Shown here in pieces: positions 27,401 to 35,968 of a stretch of 64,000 nucleotides of DNA. Positions within the stretch are counted from its first letter, which is position 1. The number at the start of each line of letters is the position of its first letter. Where the stretch lies: positions 62,001 to 126,000 of the forward strand of contig JAAXCW010000007.1 in NCBI GenBank assembly GCA_013036095.1, read 5' to 3'. A model generated the notes under the pieces. That model did not search any database. It worked only from the letters and a program-made list of their open reading frames with translations, and was not told the origin of the DNA. The position numbers were made by a program, and so were the translations under genes. This stretch comes from Vulcanimicrobiota bacterium. GTDB taxonomy: Bacteria > Vulcanimicrobiota > Vulcanimicrobiia > Vulcanimicrobiales > Vulcanimicrobiaceae.

Positions 27401-27964
27401 CTGCGCGCGCAGATGGACGACTTGGCGAAAGCGCGCGAAACGCTGCTTCAGTCGATAGCGGAGATCGAACAGCTCACGCAAGCGCAGTTCAACGAAACGT
27501 TCGAGCTGGTGGCAGCCGCTTTCACCGAGATGTACGCGCGGCTCATCGGTGGCGGCGAGGCGCGCATGTGGCAGACCAATCCCGAAAATCTTTCGGAGAC
27601 CGGGATCGAAATCTCGGTGCAGCCGCCGGGGAAGAAATTGATGCCGCTCGCCGCGCTTTCGGGCGGCGAACGCGCGCTAACCGCGGCAGCACTCATATTT
27701 GCGCTCATCAAAGTGCGTCCGTCGCCGTTCTATCTGCTCGATGAAGTCGACGCTGCCTTAGACGACGCTAACGTCGAACGCTTCTCCAAGATGGTGCGCG
27801 AACTCGCGTCGGAGTCGCAGATGGTTATCGTGACGCACAACAAGCAGACGATGGAACTTGCCGATCGTCTGTACGGCGTGACGATGCGCGAAGCGGGAAT
27901 CAGCTCGATCGTTTCCGCGGAACTGCGCGAAGGGGAGCGGCCGGCGGAGGCCGCCATTGCCTGA
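24401..27964 (+). CDS. smc: chromosome segregation ATPase SMC, probable AUA start
   Basis: This 1187-residue SMC protein compacts and segregates chromosomes with ScpAB. Walker A is GPNGSGKSNL (about residue 33); long coiled coils run from about 165 to 490 and 665 to 1010. The hinge lies about 500-660 (EGVVSNVIEI, then a Gly-rich GGGAITGGRY), and the C-terminal ABC signature LSGGERALTAAAL and Walker B FYLLDEVDAALDD complete the head. No ATG, GTG or TTG occurs in frame until after Walker A. The family start KLKSIKTFGFKTFAD is encoded right after an ATA at 24401, which overlaps the rnc TAA (ATAA) and lies 9 nt after AGAGG. Confidence 0.95.
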   Translation: MKLKSIKTFGFKTFADPTTLEFGGGITAVVGPNGSGKSNLIDAFRWGLGEQSSKSLRSGKMEDVIFAGNEKRKPLGLAEVTITFDNSDGRLPIDFTEVEIARRAYRAGEIEYYINRNQVRLRDVHDLLMGTGLGPGSYSIVSQGQIDAILTSKPSDRRALFEETAGIAKFLARKNESLRRLEQTEQNAIRINDLIVELERRIPELDTQVRRAKRYRKLSARVRDLEILSYIRASVSRRAEREHLKGELERNEELRGAGAAKAASLGAQLAEARTAAYRQELTLEDLRTKTQTVRADLSRLEAEYAAAQARREALQAQDTQTSEDAARVREEREGLEAALASLDARIGPLQTELEGARESELAAQTALSQARGELDEIFTKLREVEAAASASAERKAERRAQYQSARAESERLENELRAAHDASEKLQIAAGGATHRYGEREAQLNALETQLVDARGRIEDAERLAVAAQGDLTRAQTEHREYSSEVAAAQSRLHTIEELENAMEGHVPGTRAVVEAWQRGELRGIEGVVSNVIEIDERYARAMDVAFGARLSNIITLTSEDAERAIDFLNVKEVGRATFLPLDTLQNRTGRDVGADLRGAAGIIGYAHTLVRTQPKYESIVRFLVGSVLVVDTLKTGIALVRNRGFRDTIVTLSGEQIAGGGAITGGRYKRERSILSRRAQAQTLRERLTEMRAHLLELESQLERTANQSVQAIEGRDTAREFFTRTELSLAEVRGEMASAAAEVERMQKEFEAAQARIAEMQSAADGARTRERAFEKAPEESDDAERARLEGRLREARERISKAEEAQATAARAAGDLRERHAALGAERDAAKARLGIIDANVERSRTARDQMHADIANLNVQVQKAATQLETLRVAVGETDAAFEAARRERETMSDRVTRLESDLRTAELEERDIAAGGERHRMRLAEIEAELGMLVSQFAQNPATDEECREVEERYKDEPDEIAVDLPRLREDLARLSNVNLNAEADRDEIAQREQFLRAQMDDLAKARETLLQSIAEIEQLTQAQFNETFELVAAAFTEMYARLIGGGEARMWQTNPENLSETGIEISVQPPGKKLMPLAALSGGERALTAAALIFALIKVRPSPFYLLDEVDAALDDANVERFSKMVRELASESQMVIVTHNKQTMELADRLYGVTMREAGISSIVSAELREGERPAEAAIA

Positions 27965-29471
27965 AGCCGCGCTCTTCTCGCTTTCCGACCGAACCGGCGC
28001 TGCCGAACTCGCGCGCGCGCTTTCAGAGCGCGGCCACGAACTCTACGCGACGGGCGGCACGCGCGACGCGCTTGCCGGCGACGGGATCGCGGCGCGCGAC
28101 GTCGAGGAGATTACGGGCTTCCCTCCGCTCTTCGGCGGCCGCGTCAAGACGCTGCATCCGAAAATTCTGGGCGCGATACTTTTCGATCGCGACGACGAAG
28201 CTCACCGCGCCCAGGCGCGGACCTACGCGATCCATGCTTTTTCAACGGTAGTCGTCAATCTCTACCCGCTGCCCGATATCGACATCGGCGGAGTCGCGCT
28301 GCTGCGTGCCGCTGCCAAGAACTACCCGCACGTCACCGTGCTGAGCGACCCGTCGCAGTATCCCGAATTTTTGAAGGCGCTGCAAAACGGCGGCCCGGAT
28401 GAAGCCGCGCGCAAGCGTTGGGCGGTGCGCGCCTTCGAAGTCACTGCGGCCTACGATGCGGCGATTGCGCGTCAACTCGGAGCGCAACCCGGGTCGGATC
28501 ACGCCGAACTGCCCGGCGCGCTGACCGTTGCCATGCCGCTCGCGCAGCAGCTTCGCTACGGTGAAAACCCGCAGCTGCGCGCGGCGTTTTACTTGGAGTC
28601 TTCGCGCGTTCCCGAGCAGTTGCACGGCAAAGCGTTAAGCTACAACAATCTGCTCGATCTCGATGCGACGCTGCGTCTGCTCTCTCGCGCGCCGCTCGGC
28701 GCCGAGTTCGGTTCGGAGCGCGAACGCTTCGCGCGGGCCGCGATCGTCAAACATACCGTTCCCTGCGGGGTAGCGCAGCGTTCAAGCGTCGACAAGGCGG
28801 TCGGCGAAGCGCTCGCCGCGGATCCGGTTTCCGCCTACGGCGGAATTTTAGCGGCCGATCGCGCGATAGACGCAGCCGCCGCGAGAACGATCGCGCCATT
28901 TTTCCTAGAGATTGTCGCGGCGCCGGATTTCACTCCGGATGCATTGGCGATGTTGAATAAAAAGAGGAACTTGCGGATCATGCGCTACGCACCCGATTTG
29001 CCCGACGATTTGCAGCGCGGACTGCAGTTGCGCAGCGCGCTCGGCGGCGTGCTCGCGGAAGAGGAAGACCCCGCATTTGCGGCCGAGTCGTGGAGCGTGG
29101 TCAGTTCGCGCCGTCCGCTCGAACAGGAATGGCACGACCTAGCGCTGGCGTGGGACGTCGTTCGCCACGTAAAAAGCAACGGCGTTGTGATCGTCAAGGA
29201 TGGCGTCACACGCGGTATTTGCGCCGGTCAAACCAATCGCGTGAGCGCCGTGCAGATCGCAGGAATGCGCGCCGGCGCGCTCGCGCGCGGCGCGGCCTGC
29301 GCCAGCGACGGTTTCTTTCCGTTTGCCGACGGGCTCGAAGCTGCGGCGGAGGCAGGCTGTTCGGCGGTTATCGCACCGGGCGGTTCGATGCGCGACTCCG
29401 AAGTGATCGCGGCCGCCGATCGTCTCGGCGTCTCGCTGGTCTTTTCCAGCCACCGCTATTTTCTGCACTAG
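27957..29471 (+). CDS. purH: bifunctional AICAR transformylase/IMP cyclohydrolase
   Basis: PurH performs the last two steps of purine synthesis, AICAR to FAICAR to IMP. The N-terminal IMP cyclohydrolase domain shows TGGTRDAL and FGGRVKTLHPKI. The C-terminal transformylase has LRYGENPQLRAAF, GKALSYNNLLDLDA, VKHTVPCGVA and the end APGGSMRDSEVIAAAD. At 504 residues it is slightly short: the loop between VVVNLYP and DIDIGG is reduced to about two residues, where other PurH proteins have some 17 more. KHTVPCG replaces the usual KHANPCG. TTG 27957 lies inside the end of smc after GGCGGAGG. Confidence 0.94.
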   Translation: MPEAALFSLSDRTGAAELARALSERGHELYATGGTRDALAGDGIAARDVEEITGFPPLFGGRVKTLHPKILGAILFDRDDEAHRAQARTYAIHAFSTVVVNLYPLPDIDIGGVALLRAAAKNYPHVTVLSDPSQYPEFLKALQNGGPDEAARKRWAVRAFEVTAAYDAAIARQLGAQPGSDHAELPGALTVAMPLAQQLRYGENPQLRAAFYLESSRVPEQLHGKALSYNNLLDLDATLRLLSRAPLGAEFGSERERFARAAIVKHTVPCGVAQRSSVDKAVGEALAADPVSAYGGILAADRAIDAAAARTIAPFFLEIVAAPDFTPDALAMLNKKRNLRIMRYAPDLPDDLQRGLQLRSALGGVLAEEEDPAFAAESWSVVSSRRPLEQEWHDLALAWDVVRHVKSNGVVIVKDGVTRGICAGQTNRVSAVQIAGMRAGALARGAACASDGFFPFADGLEAAAEAGCSAVIAPGGSMRDSEVIAAADRLGVSLVFSSHRYFLH

Positions 29472-29479
29472 GAGAACGT

Positions 29480-29872
29480 ATGGCACGCTATTTGCACACA
29501 TCGATCTTCGTCAACGACATGCAAGAGTCGATCGATTTCTACACCAAGAAGCTCGGGCTGAAGCTGCTCGAAGGTCCGCTGCACTACCCGGGCAACGCGG
29601 ACATGGCCTTTGTCGGCAATGACTGGAACGCGTATATCGAGCTTGTGTACGATCTCGAGGATCATCCGCCTTACGAAGTCGGCAACCGTTACGAGCATTT
29701 GGCGCTTGAGATCGATGGGAAGCTCGAACCATTTATCGCGCAGCTCAGAGAACAGGGCGTGAAGATCGTCAAGGACGTAAAGAAGTCGCCGAGCGGAGCG
29801 GGCGCTCTGGCGTTTGTGGAAGATCCCAACGGCATTCCCGTCGAATTGCTGGAAGCGCGCGTTCGTACTTAG
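29480..29872 (+). CDS. VOC family (glyoxalase I-like) protein
   Basis: This 130-residue protein has the vicinal-oxygen-chelate fold: HTSIFVNDMQESIDFYTKKLGLK at the start, YEHLALEID in the middle and FVEDPNGIPVELLE at the end. The metal ligands expected of glyoxalase I (His5, Glu about 57, His about 76, Glu about 124) are all in position, so lactoylglutathione lyase-type activity is plausible; a related dioxygenase or binding role cannot be excluded. A strong ribosome binding site (AGGAGA, 6 nt before ATG) gives the start. The 3' end overlaps the convergent membrane gene by 4 bp. Confidence 0.85.
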   Translation: MARYLHTSIFVNDMQESIDFYTKKLGLKLLEGPLHYPGNADMAFVGNDWNAYIELVYDLEDHPPYEVGNRYEHLALEIDGKLEPFIAQLREQGVKIVKDVKKSPSGAGALAFVEDPNGIPVELLEARVRT

Positions 29873-30936
29873 CGGTAGACGAACGGATCCGCCGGCACGG
29901 GAACGCGTTGGATCTCGTCGGCATGTAAACGCAGCTCACCGCCGCGCAGCACGAACGTCCCGCGCGCGCGAGCCCAGCCGGAACGAACCGCGGCGCCAGA
30001 ATCCAAGCGAATCACGACCGGCGCCGCATCCGCGCGGCAGCACGATATCGCGTAACGCACGAGCGCCGTCTCTTTTCCCGAAGTGACCACTGCGCCGGTG
30101 AAATCGATCCGTTCGCCGGGAAACGCGCCGGCGAGCGTCGTTTGCGTTGCATAATAGACCGGTGGCGGCGTACCGAGCACGCAGCCTGCCAGCATGAGCG
30201 CCGGTGCGATTCGCAGCGCCGGCCGCGTGTGCGTCCGGTAACGGTGCGCGAGATATGCGCACGCGATCGCGCAGATCCACAACGCCGGCGTGAAGCGCGG
30301 ATTGACCATCGCTCCGCCGCCGCGAACTGCAGTCAGCGCGCACGCGCCGAAGGCGAGCGCATACGCGATGCAGTCGTGACCTGCAATCCGCTCCGCTCGA
30401 TTCGTCCAGGCGCGGAGATCGAAAATGCCCGCGACGCAAAGAAACGCCGCCGCTGCGGAAGGCGCGATCCCGCGCGCGATCGCGGCGACGCCGATTGTCC
30501 CGAGGGCGCACGGAGAAGTGAGGAAAGCCGTAAGCGCCGCCGCAACGGTAACGGCCGCAACCGGCGCGCGCGCGCCCGCGATGGCGGGCAGCACCGGAAG
30601 AAGCGCGGCGCCGGCGAGCGCGAACGGCACGATGGCGCGAAGTGCGCCGAGCACCGAATCATCGCGATGTTCGCATCCGCGCTTGCGAGCGAACGACTCG
30701 ACCGCGATCGCTGCGCCGAGCCGTGCGACGGCAACCAGCGGGCCAAAGACGATCCACACGGCGACAAACGCCGGAAGCGAACGCGCCGAAGGCCCGGCGC
30801 CGCACCCACAGCCCAGATAGGGAACGATCCGGCGGCCGAATCGCAGCGGGATTCGTGCACAGATCGCTCCGGCGAGAACGAACGGCGTGCTTTCCAGCAA
30901 GATCGCCGCGGCGTTGACCACGATCGCGCTGACCAC
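29869..30936 (-). CDS. permease (DUF318-like) fused to a DUF1980-like C-terminal domain
   Basis: This is a 355-residue membrane protein. The first 210 residues are hydrophobic and begin AAILLESTPFVLAGA, as in the DUF318/YcgR permease family. The C-terminal 110 residues after a further helix resemble YcgQ/DUF1980: IDFTGAVVTSGKETALVRYAISCCRADAAPV, with the adjacent cysteine pair typical of that domain. In Bacillus the two are separate adjacent genes; here they appear fused. Substrate unknown. GTG 30936 is used; hisS is divergent with 74 bp between the starts. Confidence 0.68.
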   Translation of the reverse strand: MVSAIVVNAAAILLESTPFVLAGAICARIPLRFGRRIVPYLGCGCGAGPSARSLPAFVAVWIVFGPLVAVARLGAAIAVESFARKRGCEHRDDSVLGALRAIVPFALAGAALLPVLPAIAGARAPVAAVTVAAALTAFLTSPCALGTIGVAAIARGIAPSAAAAFLCVAGIFDLRAWTNRAERIAGHDCIAYALAFGACALTAVRGGGAMVNPRFTPALWICAIACAYLAHRYRTHTRPALRIAPALMLAGCVLGTPPPVYYATQTTLAGAFPGERIDFTGAVVTSGKETALVRYAISCCRADAAPVVIRLDSGAAVRSGWARARGTFVLRGGELRLHADEIQRVPVPADPFVYR

Positions 30937-31010
30937 GATTCCTCAATCACGTGCGGAGGCGCCGAACGCTAGGGGCAGGTCCGGCCCGAGCGCCTTTTAA
31001 AGACTGCGCC

Positions 31011-32279
31011 ATGCCTTCGAAGTTCGCGGCGCCGCGCGGCACGCAAGATATTTTTCCGCCGCAGTCCGGCCGCTGGCAAGAGCTCGAAGCGCGCATTGGC
31101 GATTTGGCGCGGCGCTACGGCTACGGCGAGATCCGCACGCCGATCTTCGAATCGACCGAAGTCTTTGTGCGCGGCGTCGGCGAGACGAGCGACATCGTCG
31201 AAAAAGAAATGTACACGTTCGACGACAAGGGCGGCCGCAGTATGACGCTGCGCCCGGAATGGACTGCGCCGGTCGTGCGCGCCGCGCTGCAGCACGGCCT
31301 CTTCACCCAGGGTCCACAGCGCTTGTATTATATCGGCCCGATCTTCCGGTACGAACGTCCGCAAGCCGGACGCTACCGGCAGTCGCACCAGTTCGGCGTC
31401 GAGTGCGCCGGTTACGTGCAGCCCGAAGCCGATGCGGAAGTGATCGCGCTCGCTTGGGATTTGCTGCAATCGTACAAAATCGCGGGTGTTACACTGAACC
31501 TCAACTCGATCGGCGACAAAAAGTGCCGGCCAAAGTACCGCGACGCATTGCGCTCGCACTTTTTGCCGCAGCGAGAGTCGCTCAGCGCGGATTCGCAGCG
31601 CAGACTCGATCGCAATCCGCTACGCGTCTTGGACAGCAAAGCTGCCGAAGATCGCGAGCTCGTCGCGAGCGCACCGGCGTTCGGAGATTTTTTGTGCGAC
31701 GAATGCCGCGCGCATTTCGACGGCGTCATGCGCGCGCTCGATGCCTCCGGCATCGCATACCAAGTCGACCCGCAAATCGTGCGCGGCTTGGACTACTACA
31801 CACGCACCGTTTTCGAATTCGTTTCCGACGCGCTTGGTGCGCAGAATACGATCTGCGCGGGCGGACGTTATGACGGACTGGTCGGATCGCTCGGTGGACC
31901 TGATGTGCCGGCGGTCGGTTTCGCGCTCGGGTTGGAACGTTTCTTGTGGGCGATCGAATCGGCCGGCACCAGCGAGGAAGCGCGCCGCGAAGGTGTACAG
32001 GCAATCGCGATCGGTGCACAGGCGTTAAAAGAGCTGCTGCCTTTGGTGGCCGGGCTGCGGCGCCGGAGCGGCTGGCCGATCTTCATCGACTACGGCGATC
32101 GAAAACTGCTCGCACAATTGAAGCTCGCCGATCGCAACAGCGCGCGCTATGCTCTCATCCTAGGCGAGCAAGAACTGGCCGAAGGACGGATCGTTTTGCG
32201 TGACTTGGTGACGCGCACGGACCGGCTCCTAGCCTTCGGAAAAGATACTCTTGAGGCCCTCGGTGAACTGAGAGAGTGA
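31011..32279 (+). CDS. hisS: histidyl-tRNA synthetase
   Basis: This 422-residue class II synthetase charges tRNA-His. It has the N-terminal RGTQDIFP, motif 2 [15 protein letters not shown], the His-binding [13 protein letters not shown] and GGRYDGL, and motif 3 [11 protein letters not shown], plus a C-terminal anticodon-binding domain. ATG 31011 is selected since it precedes the conserved FAAPRGTQD by only a few residues; the open frame extends a little further upstream without family similarity. The stop overlaps the accB start. Confidence 0.96.
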   Translation: MPSKFAAPRGTQDIFPPQSGRWQELEARIGDLARRYGYGEIRTPIFESTEVFVRGVGETSDIVEKEMYTFDDKGGRSMTLRPEWTAPVVRAALQHGLFTQGPQRLYYIGPIFRYERPQAGRYRQSHQFGVECAGYVQPEADAEVIALAWDLLQSYKIAGVTLNLNSIGDKKCRPKYRDALRSHFLPQRESLSADSQRRLDRNPLRVLDSKAAEDRELVASAPAFGDFLCDECRAHFDGVMRALDASGIAYQVDPQIVRGLDYYTRTVFEFVSDALGAQNTICAGGRYDGLVGSLGGPDVPAVGFALGLERFLWAIESAGTSEEARREGVQAIAIGAQALKELLPLVAGLRRRSGWPIFIDYGDRKLLAQLKLADRNSARYALILGEQELAEGRIVLRDLVTRTDRLLAFGKDTLEALGELRE

Positions 32280-32716
32280 TGGACGAGCAGCAGACCCTCA
32301 AAGAATTGCTCGAGATCATGCACGAGAACGATCTCGACGCGCTCAAGGTCAAGGTGGGCGACGCGATTTTCGAGCTGGTTCGGCGCGAGCCGGGCGGCCC
32401 CGTCGCGGCGGTTGCCGCGCCCGCGCCGGCCGGAGGCGCGCCCTCTGCCGCACCCTCGGCTCCGGCCGCATCCGCCAACGTCAAAAAAGTGACCGCGCCC
32501 CTCGTCGGCGTCTTTTACCGTTCGGCGGCGCCCGATGCGGAGGCTTTCGTCAAGGAAGGCGATCGTGTCGAGGCCGGCCAGGTGCTCTGCATTCTCGAAG
32601 CAATGAAACTCTTCAACGAGATCACGAGCGACTATTCCGGCATCGTGACGCGCATCGTTCCGGAGAACGGCGAGCTCGTTTCGCTCGGCCAGGAACTCTT
32701 TTGGATCGAACCATAG
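32276..32716 (+). CDS. accB: biotin carboxyl carrier protein of acetyl-CoA carboxylase
   Basis: AccB carries biotin between the biotin carboxylase and carboxyltransferase of acetyl-CoA carboxylase. The N-terminal helix region ([18 protein letters not shown]) is followed by an Ala/Pro-rich linker and the biotinyl domain with the canonical biotinylation site [10 protein letters not shown] (Lys about residue 111). The start may be GTG 32276 or ATG 32279; both touch the hisS stop. accC, usually adjacent, is not here: the next gene is gmhA. Confidence 0.95.
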   Translation: MMDEQQTLKELLEIMHENDLDALKVKVGDAIFELVRREPGGPVAAVAAPAPAGGAPSAAPSAPAASANVKKVTAPLVGVFYRSAAPDAEAFVKEGDRVEAGQVLCILEAMKLFNEITSDYSGIVTRIVPENGELVSLGQELFWIEP

Positions 32717-33294
32717 ACGTCCGCGCGCGCCGCGGCTACGACGAGCTGATTGAGGACCGGCGCGGCATCTTCGATGCGCCGCACTATCGCGGACAAGTCG
32801 AAGCGATCTCCGACGCGATCGTGAAGGCGCTGCGCCGCGGCAACAAAATCTTGTGGATGGGAAACGGCGGCAGCGCGGCTGAGGCGCAGCACATGGCCGC
32901 CGAACTGAGCGGCCGCTTTTTGCGCGAGCGGCCCGGACTCTACAGCGAAGCGCTGAACGTGAATACGTCGGCGCTGACCGCCATCGGCAACGATTTCGGT
33001 TACGACTACGTCTTCGCTCGCCAAGTGGAAGCGTTCGTGCAGCCCGGCGACGTGGTCATCGCCATGACTACGAGCGGCGGCTCCAAAAATATCGTGCTCG
33101 CGCTGGAAGAAGCCAAACGCCGACAAGCGGTGACGGTGGCATTTACCGGCAACGGCGGCGGCGATGCCGGCCGCGCCGCCGATCTCGTGCTGCTCGGCCC
33201 CGACGGATACTCCGCGATCGTGCAAGAGGTCCATCAGACGATGGCGCACATCGTTTGCGACCTCGTCGAACAGCGCATGATCTTCGAGGTCTAA
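32701..33294 (+). CDS. gmhA: phosphoheptose isomerase
   Basis: GmhA converts sedoheptulose 7-phosphate to D-glycero-D-manno-heptose 7-phosphate, the first step to ADP-heptose. The SIS fold shows [25 protein letters not shown] and the C-terminal [13 protein letters not shown] segment bearing the catalytic His. It is 197 residues, near the usual length. TTG 32701 overlaps the end of accB by 16 bp. The two following genes carry out the next heptose steps, which supports the assignment. Confidence 0.92.
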   Translation: MDRTIDVRARRGYDELIEDRRGIFDAPHYRGQVEAISDAIVKALRRGNKILWMGNGGSAAEAQHMAAELSGRFLRERPGLYSEALNVNTSALTAIGNDFGYDYVFARQVEAFVQPGDVVIAMTTSGGSKNIVLALEEAKRRQAVTVAFTGNGGGDAGRAADLVLLGPDGYSAIVQEVHQTMAHIVCDLVEQRMIFEV

Positions 33295-33305
33295 GCTTCC
33301 TTATA

Positions 33306-34292
33306 ATGAGCCGCACGCAAACGCTGGCGCCTCCCGACGCGCGCACCCTCTTCGAGCGCATGCGCGAGCGGCGCGTGCTCGTGGTTGGCGACGTGATGGT
33401 CGACGAATGGATTTGGGGCAGCGTCTCGCGCATTTCGCCCGAAGCGCCGGTTCCCGTGGTCGCGGTGAGCGATCACTCGTTCACGCTGGGCGGCGCGGGC
33501 AATGTGGCCAACAACTTGCGCGCGCTGGGCGCGCAGGTGACGTTCGTGGGAGCGGTCGGCGCGGATGGCTTCGCGCATTTCGTCACCGACTTGCTGGCCG
33601 ACGAAGGCATCGGCAGCGAAGGACTCGTGACGGTTTCAGATCGTCCGACCACGCGCAAGACGCGAGTCGTTGCGCACAATCAGCAAGTCGTGCGTGCCGA
33701 TTGGGAAGCGACCTCTCCACTCGATACCAGCGATCGCCAAAAGCTCGCCAAGATCGTGTCGCGCGAAGCCGCCGGAGCCGACGCAGTCGTGCTGAGCGAT
33801 TACGCCAAGGGGCTTTTCTCGCGCGAGCTCGTCGAAGCCGCGCTCGCGTGTCCGATCGTCGTCGCCGATCCGAAGCCGCAAAACCTCGAACTCTTTGCCG
33901 GCGTCACGTGCGTTGCGCCCAATGCGCAAGAAGCCGAACAGGCTACCGGCATCGCCATCCGTTCGGACGCATCCCTGGAACGCGCGGGCGAAGCGCTGCT
34001 GCGCGAGCTGCGCTGCCGCTACGTCGTGATTACGCGCGGCGAACACGGCATGTCGTTGCTCGGCCGCGATGGCGAGAAGCTGCATATTCCCTCCGTTGCA
34101 CGCACCGTTTACGACGTCAGCGGCGCGGGCGATACTGTGACCGCCGTGCTGTCGCTTGGGCTGGCAGGCGGCGCTCCGATCGAACTCGCGCTTCAACTCG
34201 CGAATTTTGCCGCCGGAGCCGTTGTCGAAAAGTTGGGAACGGCGACGGCTTCGGCCGCAGAGATCGTCGCGCTCATGGAACGGACGTCTTGA
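33306..34292 (+). CDS. rfaE1: D-glycero-beta-D-manno-heptose-7-phosphate kinase (HldE N-domain type)
   Basis: This 328-residue PfkB/ribokinase-family protein corresponds to the kinase half of HldE. It shows VVGDVMVDEWIWG, SPEAPVPVV, LGGAGNVANNL and the C-terminal DVSGAGDTVTA signature with the catalytic Asp. ATG 33306 is chosen because it follows the gmhA stop by 11 nt and precedes the conserved domain by about 20 residues. In enterobacteria this domain is fused to the adenylyltransferase; here the latter is a separate overlapping gene. Confidence 0.92.
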   Translation: MSRTQTLAPPDARTLFERMRERRVLVVGDVMVDEWIWGSVSRISPEAPVPVVAVSDHSFTLGGAGNVANNLRALGAQVTFVGAVGADGFAHFVTDLLADEGIGSEGLVTVSDRPTTRKTRVVAHNQQVVRADWEATSPLDTSDRQKLAKIVSREAAGADAVVLSDYAKGLFSRELVEAALACPIVVADPKPQNLELFAGVTCVAPNAQEAEQATGIAIRSDASLERAGEALLRELRCRYVVITRGEHGMSLLGRDGEKLHIPSVARTVYDVSGAGDTVTAVLSLGLAGGAPIELALQLANFAAGAVVEKLGTATASAAEIVALMERTS

Positions 34293-34756
34293 CACTCGAG
34301 GCCGCGCTCACGTGGCGCGAGGAGCAGCGCGCCGCGGGCAAGCGCGTCGTCTTCACCAACGGCTGTTTCGACCTTTTGCACGCGGGCCACGTCGAATATC
34401 TGACGTGGGCGCGCGAGCAAGGTGATGTCCTGATCGTCGGGCTGAACGAAGATGATTCGGTTCGGCGCATCAAAGGGCCGGCGCGGCCGATCGTGCCGTT
34501 TGCGGAGCGCGAGCGCTTGCTGGACGCGCTACGCAGCGTGGATGCGGTCGTCGGCTTCGGCGAGCGTACGCCCGAGGTGCTGCTCGACAAACTTCGTCCG
34601 GACGTGCACGTGAAGAGCTCGCAATACCGAGAAGACGAACTGCCCGAGCGCGATGTCGTGTTGCAACACGGCGGCGTTATCAAACTCGCTCCGCACGTTG
34701 ACGGCGTCAGCACGACAGATCTCATCGCGCGCATATTGAAGTCTTACGGCGAGTGA
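34289..34756 (+). CDS. rfaE2: D-glycero-beta-D-manno-heptose 1-phosphate adenylyltransferase (HldE C-domain type)
   Basis: This 155-residue nucleotidyltransferase begins VVFTNGCFDLLHAGHVEYL, containing the HxGH motif (HAGH), and continues with VGLNEDDSVRRIKGP and the VHVKSSQYREDELPE segment, all typical of RfaE2. It would form ADP-heptose. TTG 34289 overlaps the kinase stop (TTGA). The phosphatase GmhB and epimerase GmhD/HldD, needed to complete the pathway, are not seen in this window. Confidence 0.93.
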   Translation: MTLEAALTWREEQRAAGKRVVFTNGCFDLLHAGHVEYLTWAREQGDVLIVGLNEDDSVRRIKGPARPIVPFAERERLLDALRSVDAVVGFGERTPEVLLDKLRPDVHVKSSQYREDELPERDVVLQHGGVIKLAPHVDGVSTTDLIARILKSYGE

Positions 34757-35967
34757 GAATCGCCATCACTTGTAACGGCCCGGGCGAAACCGCCGGCTGG
34801 CTGCGGCCGCTGCTGCGCGAACTTTATGCGTTACGGCCGGCTGCCGATGTGCATGTCTGCTTCGTTCCCGACGATTACGCGACCGGCTCGGAGCCCGAGT
34901 TCGTACGCGGAATGTTTCCGCAGGCCCACGTCTACGATGCGAAAACGTACCTGAGGTCGATCTTCGGCCGGCCTATCGCCGGATTGCCGGAGCGAGTCGA
35001 CGTAACGCTTTACCTCGGAGGGGACTTGATGCACGCGGCGCGACTGTACCGCAAAACCGGCGGAAAATTTGTCACGTACCGCTTTACGCGGCGCAAGTAT
35101 GCGCGGTTCACTGAGCGAGCCTTCGCCGTCGACGCGAAGAATGCGGCGGAGCTCATCGGGGCCGGTCTGAATCCCCAACGGGTCCTTGTTAGCGGAAACC
35201 TTGCGATCGACGGCGCCTTTACCGAAGCCGCGGCGGAGGCCGAACCCGGCGCGCCGGCTGACGGCATCCTCTTCATGCCGGGATCGCGCGGCTACGAAGT
35301 CGAGCAGATGATTCCGTTCTTCTTCACGGCGGCACTGGCGATCCGCCGCGAAGATCCGGCGATGCCGATCGCGTTCGGCATTTCGCCGTTCACCACGTTT
35401 GAAGCCGTGCGTTCGGCGATCGAAGCCGGCGGCGACCCGCGCATCTATTCCCAGCGAGGCCGCATGATCGAAACGCCGGAGGGACCCGCGCTGACTTCTC
35501 TCGACGGTGCGCAAACGTTTCCCGTCCTCCGCAACGCGCTCGCCGCGGCGGCGCGCGCGCGGTTAACCGTTACGCTTCCCGGAACGAAAGTGATCGAGCT
35601 CGCGGCGATCGGGGCCCCCGTGTTGTCGTGCACGCCGATTAATCTGGCGGAAATCGTCGCGATAAACGGCCCGCTCACGTATCTCGATCGCATTCCCTTT
35701 GCTGGCCGGCGTCTGAAACAGATCGCCGTTACCGCCGTTTCGCGGCGGTTCCGGTTCCACACGCAGCCGAACATCGACGCGGATCGCGAGATCGTGCGCG
35801 AATTGCACGGAACGCTGACGCCGGGACGCGTGGCGCGCGAGGCGCTCGAGCTCTGGGGAGATAAAGCACGTCTGGCCGAGTCGTCGCAAGCGCTGCGCGA
35901 ATTGTACGCCGGCCATGCCGGCGCGGCGGGCCGGATGGCGCGCAGTCTTCTGGAGATGCAGAGTTAG
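34753..35967 (+). CDS. LpxB-related glycosyltransferase-like protein
   Basis: This 404-residue protein resembles the lipid-A-disaccharide synthase-related family of the GT-B fold. GPGETAGWLRPLL parallels the GExSGD start of LpxB, with LYLGGDLMHA, VSGNLAIDG, FMPGSRGYEVEQM and a C-terminal VTLPGTKVIELAAIGAPVL donor-site region. The SGD core is altered, so it may not be a true LpxB; related proteins occur in organisms lacking classical lipid A. GTG 34753 overlaps the preceding stop (GTGA), placing it in the heptose/glycosyltransferase operon. Confidence 0.75.
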   Translation: MRIAITCNGPGETAGWLRPLLRELYALRPAADVHVCFVPDDYATGSEPEFVRGMFPQAHVYDAKTYLRSIFGRPIAGLPERVDVTLYLGGDLMHAARLYRKTGGKFVTYRFTRRKYARFTERAFAVDAKNAAELIGAGLNPQRVLVSGNLAIDGAFTEAAAEAEPGAPADGILFMPGSRGYEVEQMIPFFFTAALAIRREDPAMPIAFGISPFTTFEAVRSAIEAGGDPRIYSQRGRMIETPEGPALTSLDGAQTFPVLRNALAAAARARLTVTLPGTKVIELAAIGAPVLSCTPINLAEIVAINGPLTYLDRIPFAGRRLKQIAVTAVSRRFRFHTQPNIDADREIVRELHGTLTPGRVAREALELWGDKARLAESSQALRELYAGHAGAAGRMARSLLEMQS

Positions 35968-35968
35968 C

